Below, one piece after another: positions 7,732 through 14,221 of a stretch of 64,000 nucleotides of DNA (its first letter is position 1; every line of letters begins with the position of its first letter). This DNA comes from Streptosporangium subroseum (GTDB lineage: Bacteria > Actinomycetota > Actinomycetes > Streptosporangiales > Streptosporangiaceae). The notes under the pieces were generated by a model. That model was not told where the DNA came from. It ran no database searches and saw only the letters and a program-made list of their open reading frames with translations. Both the position numbers and the translations under genes were made by a program. The DNA lies in the NCBI RefSeq assembly GCF_900188345.1, contig NZ_FZOD01000013.1, forward strand, positions 62,001 to 126,000. Direction: 5' to 3'.

Positions 7732-10700
7732 GTGACGACGGCGACAACCGACAGCGGGGGTGCTCCGGCACACGACCGTGGCAAGCGGCCTGCCGCCCGG
7801 TTCGGCTTGAGAAACTGGCGCGTTCGCTCGCGCCTTACGGCTCTGATCCTGGTCCCGACCGTGGTGGGCGTCGTGCTCGCCGCCACCCGTGTTGTCACCT
7901 CCATCGACAGCGTGGCCGGGTACCAGCGGACCGCTGCCGCGGCGGATTACTCGGGAGGGCTGCGCGACCTGGCCCAGGCGCTCGGACTGGAGCGTGACCG
8001 CGTTGCCTGGTCGTTGTTCCAGCCTTCGAACAAGGGGCTGAAGGACAGCGCCGACGAGCAGAAGAAGGCCGTCGACGCGATCGTCAACCGGGTCCGGCTG
8101 CAGCTGCAGGGGATCGACGAGTCCTACGGCCCCCGGGTGGCCAAGGCGGCGAAGGACGTGACCTACCAGCTCGCGGGACTGCCCGAGTTGCGCAAGGTGA
8201 CCGGCACCGCCCAGGTGGAACGGTACAACCAGATGGTGGCCCCGCTGCTGCAGCTCCACGAGGAGCTGACCCTGGTCAGCGACGATTCGGAGATCATCGG
8301 TAACACCCGTGCGCTCAGCGCGCTGGCCCACGCCAAGGAGGAGATCTCCCAGCAACGGGCTCGCCTGCTGGCCGGCTACTACGCTCCCACGCTGATCAAC
8401 GCGCAGGAGCTCGAGAAGTTCATCGCCTCCCGCTCGCGCATGCAGGAGTACGAGGCGGACTTCAGCGTCGAGGCGAGCCCGGACAACGGCCAGCTCTTCG
8501 TCAACGCCATGCAGGACGAGAAGGTGTACCGCGCCGAGCTGACCAAGTCCAGGGCGATCGTGCTCGGAAGCGACAAGCAGCACACCGGTCGGCTGATCTC
8601 CGATTTCAACGCCGTCAAGCAGTGGTTCTCGGACAACGGCACCACCATCGACCGGATCAAGAAGGTCGAGACCCAGGTCGCCGGTGACGTGATCACCCGG
8701 GCCCGCGTGCTGGAGGACACCGAGCAGCGCAACGCGATCATCACGGCCGGGCTGATCCTGGTCCTGCTGCTCCTGGTCCTCGGTCTCACCGTCCTCATCG
8801 CCCGCTCGATGGTCCAGCCGCTGCGCCGCCTGCGGGTCGAGGCCCTGGACGTGGCCGGATTCAGGCTTCCCGAGGTCGTGCGCCGGCTCCGGGTCTCCGG
8901 AGAGACCCAGACACCTGACATCGCCCCCATCTCCGTCGACACCAAGGACGAGATCGGGGAGGTCGCCAAGGCCTTCGACGAGGTCCACCGGCAGGCCGTC
9001 CGGCTGGCCGCCGAGGAGTCCGAGCTCCGCTCCAACATCAGCGCGATGTTCGTCAACCTGTCGCGCCGTACGCAGACCCTGGTCGAGCGGCAGATCTCGC
9101 TGATCGACGGTCTGGAGAAGGGCGAGGAGGACGGCGGCCGCCTGTCGGACCTGTTCAAGCTCGACCACCTCGCCACCCGCATGCGCCGCAACTCCGAGAA
9201 CCTCCTGGTCCTCGCCGGTCACGAGCCGACCCGCAGGCGTAGCCAGCCGGCCAAACTCGTCGACGTCGTGCGCGCCTCGCTGTCGGAGGTCGAGGACTAC
9301 GAGCGCGTCCAGGTCAAGGTGCACCGCGCGATCTCGGTCGCGGGCAGCACCGCCAACGACATCGTCCACCTGGTCGCCGAGCTGGTGGAGAACGCCATCC
9401 AGTTCTCCCCGCGGGCCAGCCAGGTCGTGGTCTCCAGCAGCATGATCGAGGGTGGCGGTGCGCTGCTCGCGGTCAGCGACGTCGGCATCGGCATGACCAA
9501 CGAGGAACTGGTCGAGACCAACCGGCGCCTGGCCGACCCGCCCGTCGTGGACGTCTCGGTGTCGCGGCGGATGGGCCTGTTCGTGGTCGGCCGCCTGGCG
9601 CTCCGCCACGGCATCCGCGTCCAGCTCCGTCCGCAGGAGGCCGGCGGCCTCGTCGCCATGGTCCTCCTCCCGCCGGAGCTCATGGTCGAGATGGCCCAGC
9701 CGACCCAGACCCCGTCGTGGGGGGTCAACCCGCCTCCCCAGCAGAGTCCCTACGGGCAGGGCTCCTTCGGCCAGGCGTCCTTCGGTCAGACCTCCGTCTC
9801 GCGGGATCCCTCGTACGGGGATTCGTCCTTCGGCCAGACCGCTGCCCCGCGATCCCTTTTCGGAGAGACGCCCGCTCCGCGGAGCCCTGCGTACGGTGAG
9901 TCGTCCTTCGGCGAGGCTCCCGCCCCGCGAACTCCCTTCGGTGAGCCTCCCGCCCCGCGAACTCCCTTCGGTGAGCCTCCGGCTCCGCGGGGCTCCTCGT
10001 ACAGTGAGTCGTCCTTCGGAGAGGCGCCCGCCTCGCGAATTCCCTTCGATGAGACCTCCGTCTCGCCGGGGTACGGGGAGTCGTCCTTCGGCCGGGCCCC
10101 GGGCGCGGCCGACCCGCAGACATCCCCGTACGGCTCCACGTCGCTGTCCGACGACCATTCGGCCGGCCGGCAGGGATTCCCCGCGCCCTCACTCGGCGCC
10201 CCGGTGACCGGCGAGTTCGCCCTTCCCCGGCGCCCGGCCCAGGACACGAACGGCAACGGAGCCACCCCTCCCACAGGGTTCCCCAGCTGGGGAGAGGCCT
10301 CGTACGACGACGCGGAGACCTCGTCGATGCCCGCGGTGGGATACTCCCCGCTCGAAGCCGAGCCGGAGGAGTTCCTGCCCATCTTCGCCTCGATCGAGTC
10401 GGCCTGGTTCCGCCGGGCGGACGAGAGTGAGCGCGAGGCCGTCGCCGAGGAGCCCGCACAGGGAGCGGTGACGCCGCTTCCCGGCCCGCTGGACTCCCCG
10501 GCCGGGTCCGGTCCGGCGACCGGTGGGCCGTTCTCGGAAACGATCCAGGGAACCACCGGCTCACCGGTTCGCGAGCCGGTGGCGGAGCCGATCCACGAGT
10601 CGCTTCGTGAGCCGATCCGCGGATCGGCCAGGGAGGGGGTTCCGGTGCGAGAGCCCGGAAACTGGCAGACGCCGGCCGACGCCGGATGGCAGGCGGCGCA

Positions 10701-10944
10701 GGCGGCGAGCGAACCCGCCCTCGGCGGGGTCACCGCGGCAGGCCTGCCCAAGCGCACTCCCAGAGCCAACCTGGTGCCCGGCGTCGCAGCCAGTGTGCAG
10801 CCGTCCACCACCCCGATGCCGCCGATATCGGCGGACCGTGTACGTAGCCGCCTGTCGAGTTTCCAGCAAGGTGTGCGGCGGGGCCGTGCTGAAGTAGATG
10901 AAGATGCCACCGGTAACCCGGGGGTCAAGGAGGAGGGTTCGTGA
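7732..10944 (+). CDS. cvnA1: Conservon 1 CvnA: membrane histidine-kinase-like sensor
   Basis: Membrane sensor subunit of a conservon, 1070 residues. A basic stretch LRNWRVRSRL (26-35) leads into membrane helix 1 (36-57), an extracellular helical nitrate/nitrite-sensing (NIT-like) domain, helix 2 (about 335-357), a HAMP linker, a four-helix core with LFKLDHLATRMRRN (His479), and an HATPase domain (N-box ELVENAIQFSP from 552; G-box SDVGIGM). Residues ~660-870 are low-complexity Ser/Pro/Phe/Gly repeats (FGEPPAPR units). The tail has EEFLPIFASIESAWFR (880), LPKRTPRANLVPG (1005) and VRSRLSSFQQGVRRGR (1038), shared by all four CvnA here. GTG 7732 is chosen because it gives the short basic leader seen in the paralogues. 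GTGA overlap with cvnB1. Known conservons such as cvn9 assemble at the membrane like eukaryotic GPCR complexes. Confidence 0.9.
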   Translation: MTTATTDSGGAPAHDRGKRPAARFGLRNWRVRSRLTALILVPTVVGVVLAATRVVTSIDSVAGYQRTAAAADYSGGLRDLAQALGLERDRVAWSLFQPSNKGLKDSADEQKKAVDAIVNRVRLQLQGIDESYGPRVAKAAKDVTYQLAGLPELRKVTGTAQVERYNQMVAPLLQLHEELTLVSDDSEIIGNTRALSALAHAKEEISQQRARLLAGYYAPTLINAQELEKFIASRSRMQEYEADFSVEASPDNGQLFVNAMQDEKVYRAELTKSRAIVLGSDKQHTGRLISDFNAVKQWFSDNGTTIDRIKKVETQVAGDVITRARVLEDTEQRNAIITAGLILVLLLLVLGLTVLIARSMVQPLRRLRVEALDVAGFRLPEVVRRLRVSGETQTPDIAPISVDTKDEIGEVAKAFDEVHRQAVRLAAEESELRSNISAMFVNLSRRTQTLVERQISLIDGLEKGEEDGGRLSDLFKLDHLATRMRRNSENLLVLAGHEPTRRRSQPAKLVDVVRASLSEVEDYERVQVKVHRAISVAGSTANDIVHLVAELVENAIQFSPRASQVVVSSSMIEGGGALLAVSDVGIGMTNEELVETNRRLADPPVVDVSVSRRMGLFVVGRLALRHGIRVQLRPQEAGGLVAMVLLPPELMVEMAQPTQTPSWGVNPPPQQSPYGQGSFGQASFGQTSVSRDPSYGDSSFGQTAAPRSLFGETPAPRSPAYGESSFGEAPAPRTPFGEPPAPRTPFGEPPAPRGSSYSESSFGEAPASRIPFDETSVSPGYGESSFGRAPGAADPQTSPYGSTSLSDDHSAGRQGFPAPSLGAPVTGEFALPRRPAQDTNGNGATPPTGFPSWGEASYDDAETSSMPAVGYSPLEAEPEEFLPIFASIESAWFRRADESEREAVAEEPAQGAVTPLPGPLDSPAGSGPATGGPFSETIQGTTGSPVREPVAEPIHESLREPIRGSAREGVPVREPGNWQTPADAGWQAAQAASEPALGGVTAAGLPKRTPRANLVPGVAASVQPSTTPMPPISADRVRSRLSSFQQGVRRGRAEVDEDATGNPGVKEEGS
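9907..10000 (+). repeat. 30-bp in-frame tandem repeat in cvnA1
   Basis: About three copies of a 30-base unit encode FGEPPAPRTP-like decapeptides. Two central copies are almost identical at the nucleotide level and are flanked by more degenerate FGE/FGQ units from about 9770 to 10080. The unit is a multiple of three, so slippage changes linker length without a frameshift. It lies in the disordered linker between the ATPase domain and the conserved tail. Confidence 0.8.
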
Positions 10945-11363
10945 CGACTCTGAGCCATGAGGCACGCAGGTTCGACTGGCTGATCACCGAGTTCGTCCGC
11001 GGTACCCCCGGGGTCGCGCATGCGGTGTGCGTCTCGGCCGACGGACTGCGGATCGCCAGCTCCGAGGGTTTTCCAACCGATCGAGCCGATCAGCTGGCCG
11101 CGGTCGCGGCCGGCCTGCTGAGCCTGACCGTGGGCGCGTCGCGCGTTTTCGAGGGCGGCGCGGTCACCCAGACCGTGGTCGAGATGGAACGCGGCCTGCT
11201 GCTGGTGATGGCGATCAGCGACGGTTCGGTGCTCGCCGTGCTGGCCTCTCCCGAATGTGACATGGGTCTGGTGGCCTATCAGATGACCCTGCTCGTCGAC
11301 CGGGCCGGCCAGGTGCTCACCCCGGCTCTGCGGGCCGAACTGCAGTCCTCCCGGAGCCGTTAG
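10941..11363 (+). CDS. cvnB1: Conservon 1 CvnB: roadblock/LC7 protein
   Basis: Roadblock/LC7-fold protein of 140 residues, a likely modulator or scaffold for the CvnD GTPase. The fold signature is visible in RFDWLITEFVRGTPGVAHAV, VSADGLRIAS, the DRADQLAAVAAGLLSL helix and TVVEMERGLLLVMAISDGS. It shares most of these residues with the two other CvnB in the window. The GTG start at 10941 overlaps the cvnA1 stop by four bases, so it is translationally coupled. In conservon cvn9 of Streptomyces, CvnB, C and D form a complex with CvnA; the same is inferred here. Confidence 0.93.
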   Translation: MTTLSHEARRFDWLITEFVRGTPGVAHAVCVSADGLRIASSEGFPTDRADQLAAVAAGLLSLTVGASRVFEGGAVTQTVVEMERGLLLVMAISDGSVLAVLASPECDMGLVAYQMTLLVDRAGQVLTPALRAELQSSRSR

Positions 11364-11390
11364 TGAGCGTGTTCTTCACAGGAGAGGGCC

Positions 11391-11753
11391 GTGCTCGGCG
11401 GTGACGGAACCGGGGACGAGGAGCCCCTGTTCCGTCCATATGCGGTCACCGGTGGCCGATCCGAACCGCGCTATCACATGGCTCTGGAAACTCTGGTCTC
11501 CTCCTCGTTCATCATGGAGGAGGATATGGCCCTGCTCACTCCCGAGCAGGATGCCATCATCAGGCTGTGCCGTTCGTTCCGGTCGGTCGCGGAGATCTCG
11601 GCCCTGCTGAGGATTCCGCTCGGCGTGGCCCGCGTGCTGGTGGCCGACATGGTCGATGAGGGCCTGGTCCGTATCCACCAGCCACGTCTCGAACAGGGAC
11701 AACCGGATCTCAACATGCTTGAAAGGGTTCTCAGTGGACTACGCAGGCTCTAA
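11391..11753 (+). CDS. cvnC1: Conservon 1 CvnC: DUF742 protein
   Basis: DUF742 protein of 120 residues, mostly one winged-helix-like domain. Visible hallmarks are LFRPYAVTGGR near residue 13, LALETLVSS-type helix 1, SVAEISALLRIPLGVARVLV (the helix-turn-helix-like core) and the invariant end LERVLSGLRRL. GTG 11391 follows GGAGAGG. It has only a short N-terminal extension, unlike its paralogue at 16898. Its last 20 bases overlap the start of cvnD1. It is thought to link CvnA/CvnB to the GTPase; the biochemical role is not settled. Confidence 0.92.
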   Translation: MLGGDGTGDEEPLFRPYAVTGGRSEPRYHMALETLVSSSFIMEEDMALLTPEQDAIIRLCRSFRSVAEISALLRIPLGVARVLVADMVDEGLVRIHQPRLEQGQPDLNMLERVLSGLRRL

Positions 11754-12321
11754 TCACGGAGGCCTGACGTCAACGAAGATCGTTGTCGCGGGCGGGTTCG
11801 GCGTGGGCAAGACCACGTTCGTGGGCGCCGTGTCGGAGATCCTCCCGCTGACCACGGAGGCGGTGATGACCGACGCCAGCGCCGGCATCGACGACCTCGG
11901 CCTCACCCCGAACAAGGCGACGACCACCGTCGCCATGGACTTCGGCCGCCTTTCGCTGGACAAGGACCTGATCCTTTACCTGTTCGGCACCCCCGGTCAG
12001 CACCGGTTCTGGTTCATGTGGGACGACCTGGTCCGCGGCGCCATCGGCGCGGTGGTCCTGATCGACACCAGGCGCCTGGCCGACGGCTTCCCGGCGATCG
12101 ACTACTTCGAGGAGGCCAAGCTCCCCTTCGTGGTCGGCGTCAACGGCTGGGACGGGCAGTTCCCGCATTCGGAGGACGAGGTGCGGGAGGCACTGGCGCT
12201 GGCCCCGCACATTCCCGTCGTGCGCACCGACGCCCGCTACCGCGACTCCGTCAAGAGCACGCTCATCACCCTGGTGGAGCATGTCCTGCGTGTCCGCGCG
12301 TCCTATGGCACGCCGGTCTAG
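11734..12321 (+). CDS. cvnD1: Conservon 1 CvnD: Ras-like GTPase
   Basis: Small GTPase of the MglA/Ras-like conservon family, 195 residues. Walker A GGFGVGKTT spans residues 20-28, the G3 region is LFGTPGQHRFWFMWDD, and the G4 guanine-specificity motif is NGWD. GTG 11734 was chosen over the upstream ATG 11656 because the paralogue at 42575 begins at the equivalent codon, and GAAAGGG lies 6 bases upstream inside cvnC1. The gene overlaps cvnC1 by 20 bases in a different frame. It ends the operon; a hairpin follows. Confidence 0.93.
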   Translation: MDYAGSNHGGLTSTKIVVAGGFGVGKTTFVGAVSEILPLTTEAVMTDASAGIDDLGLTPNKATTTVAMDFGRLSLDKDLILYLFGTPGQHRFWFMWDDLVRGAIGAVVLIDTRRLADGFPAIDYFEEAKLPFVVGVNGWDGQFPHSEDEVREALALAPHIPVVRTDARYRDSVKSTLITLVEHVLRVRASYGTPV

Positions 12322-12352
12322 GGAGACCTGGGAAAAACGGAGCTTCCGCCGA

Positions 12353-12391
12353 GGCGGCCGTCACGCGGGCGAACACCCGCGGACGGCCGCC
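12353..12391 (+). terminator. Terminator hairpin after conservon 1
   Basis: GGCGGCCGTC (12353-12362) pairs with GACGGCCGCC (12382-12391), and an inner CGCGGG/CCCGCG stem closes on a six-base loop. It lies 31 bases past the cvnD1 stop and is followed by CTTTCG. It is strong but without a proper T-tract. Confidence 0.7.
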
Positions 12392-12446
12392 TTTCGCGTC
12401 CGGCCTGACCGTCGCGGGCCGGCCGACCGGCCGGGCCCGCGCGGCC

Positions 12447-12541
12447 GGAGCGCCGGGATGTCGGGGGACAGCCGGTTGGGCCCCATGGTCGGAGCGGTGG
12501 GACGTCGGGGTCGGTCGGCTGGAGCGCTGAGACGTCGGGGG
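12447..12541. repeat. Three degenerate 20-29 bp repeats
   Basis: GGAGCG followed by a GGGA/GAGA-C/T-GTCGGGG core recurs at about 12447, 12491 and 12521 in the gap between conservon 1 and the convergent binding-protein gene. The copies differ at several positions. No coding sense was found. Confidence 0.5.
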
Positions 12542-13531
12542 TCAGCCGGGCACCCAGTCCTTCCAGACGATCCTGTTCGCCTTGATCCACTTCACGGCGG
12601 CCTGGTCGGCGTTGAGGCCGTTGTTGGTCATGTCGTTCGCGACCGCGTTCTGCTGGTCGTTCGTCCACACGAAGTTGCGCACCAGCTCGTAGGCCCTGCC
12701 GCCGGTGTCGGCGAACCGCCTGCTCACGATCTTGTCGAGCAGGTAGGGCGGATAGTCGCACTTGACCTCGGCGGCTCTGGCGTCACAACCGATCGCGTAC
12801 GGCGGAAGATTGATCTTCACCAGTTTGGTCTGGGCGAAGAGCCACTGTGGTTCGTAGAAATACATCAGCAGCGGGGTACGCTGCTGGGTCGCCCGCCTGG
12901 CGGCGTCGATCAGGGCCTTCTCGCTGCCTGCGTAGACGACCTTGTAGCGGAGGCCGAGATTGCGGACCAGCGCCTCGTCGTTGGTGACGTACGAGGGGTC
13001 TCCGTCAAGGAGCTGGCCCAAATCGCCTGATTTATTCGTCTTGAATAGATGGGCGTACTTGTTGAGTTGCCGCCAGTCGGTGATATCCGGGTATCGGTCA
13101 ACCATCCATTGTGGGACGTACCACCCAATGGCACCTTTATTTCCATTTCTTCCGGCGGAGACCGCGACTTTCTTCTCCTCGATGTAGGTTTTTTTCTCCG
13201 CCTCGCGTCCCCAGTTTTCAACGATGACGTCGACCGTGCCCTTTTCGAGTCCCTTCCAGGACTCGGCCTCGTTGAGCGGCACTTTCCGCACCTGGTAACC
13301 GAGCTCCTGGGTCAGGAGGCGGGAAAGGACCGCCGCGCTGGCCTCGTAGCCCGCCCACCCGTTGATGGCGATCTTCACGGTGCCGCCCGTCGCCGGAGGT
13401 CTCTCCTGTTCGCCGCTGCACGCTGTGAGGAGAAGGAGCGCCGCGGCTGCCGCCGCGAGCCGTCTTCTCATGAGGCCGGCCGATCGATTGCTTGGGGACC
13501 CGGAAAAGCCCGGGCCGTCGGATAAGGCCAC
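12542..13531 (-). CDS. Glycine betaine/proline-type ABC substrate-binding lipoprotein (OpuAC family)
   Basis: Extracellular binding protein for quaternary-ammonium osmolytes. After MRRRLAAAAAALLLLTACSG (lipobox with lipidated Cys) comes an OpuAC domain: VKIAINGWAGYEASAAVLSRLL, ESWKGLEKGTVDVIVENWG, KGAIGWYVPQWMVDRYPDI and a C-terminal AAVKWIKANRIVWKDWVPG. Many Trp and Tyr residues could form the aromatic cage that binds the trimethylammonium head group. GTG 13531 is chosen because GGAGGA lies four bases before it; this leaves a 20-residue leader before the signal sequence. ATG 13471, directly at the signal sequence, is the alternative but has no ribosome site. No permease or ATPase gene adjoins. 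Confidence 0.85.
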   Translation of the reverse strand: MALSDGPGFSGSPSNRSAGLMRRRLAAAAAALLLLTACSGEQERPPATGGTVKIAINGWAGYEASAAVLSRLLTQELGYQVRKVPLNEAESWKGLEKGTVDVIVENWGREAEKKTYIEEKKVAVSAGRNGNKGAIGWYVPQWMVDRYPDITDWRQLNKYAHLFKTNKSGDLGQLLDGDPSYVTNDEALVRNLGLRYKVVYAGSEKALIDAARRATQQRTPLLMYFYEPQWLFAQTKLVKINLPPYAIGCDARAAEVKCDYPPYLLDKIVSRRFADTGGRAYELVRNFVWTNDQQNAVANDMTNNGLNADQAAVKWIKANRIVWKDWVPG

Positions 13532-14221
13532 TCTCTCCTCCGAAGCTCGACGCCAGGATCCGCCGAGTGTAGCGAGGGCCGGCACCCCGGCTTTCGCGCC
13601 GGGCACGGCGGGCCGCGAGGAGGCGTCCTCGGGAGGCGATCGTGTCTTCGGCGGAGTTCCTTGAAGCGGGATGACCGCATGCGGTAACGTTCGTTTTCAT
13701 TGAACAGGTGTTCGAAAATTGAGTTGATCGGATAAGGGTGCGTTTCGGCGATGCGCCGGAGCCTCCGGTTCGGCGGTGACGGCGCGGGAGCCTTGCCGTT
13801 GGGCGGGCGTGGAGCGCCGATCTTCGCACCCGGTGCGATGGGAGGCCTCTCGGGCGTTCGCGCCCGAGGGGAGGCCAGGGGCGCAGAGGGTGGGACGTAG
13901 CGGAGATATCGCAAATAGCAATATTTTGATCTTCTAGAGATCGTTGTGACCCCCCACCCTGCCGTCCGCCCGTCTGCGCGTCCGTAATGGAACGATGCAA
14001 ACGGTCATATATATGGGATAAACGCCCGATAATGGTATTTAGATGCCCAAATCCGGAGCCTTGGATCTTGGTTGGAGCCCCAGATTTCCCCCCGGTTGCC
14101 CAGCGAACTGGGTATTTGTTTGGGCTTGGTTCCATTGGCCTCATGGGTTGAGATGTGCTCGAATTGCCCGGAGTCATGGGAAATTCGGCCAGGCGGCTCA
14201 TCCACCGAGAGGCAGCGTTCG
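13532..14221. other. 690-bp gap upstream of cvnA2, no supported gene
   Basis: Divergent region between the betaine-binding gene and cvnA2. It contains a relatively A+T-rich stretch with the short palindrome CATATATATG near 14006, a CCCAG-CGAA-CTGGG hairpin at 14099-14112 followed by T-rich sequence, and at 14154-14164 TGTGCTCGAAT, a motif also found before cvnA3 and cvnA4. An ATG at 14153 is in frame with cvnA2 and would add MCSNC... to its N-terminus. I see no convincing independent gene. Confidence 0.6.

Noticed and set aside
12542..13531. Complete glycine betaine transporter operon
   Set aside because: Only the binding protein is present; neighbouring DNA holds conservon genes and a gap, with no permease or ATPase gene next to it.
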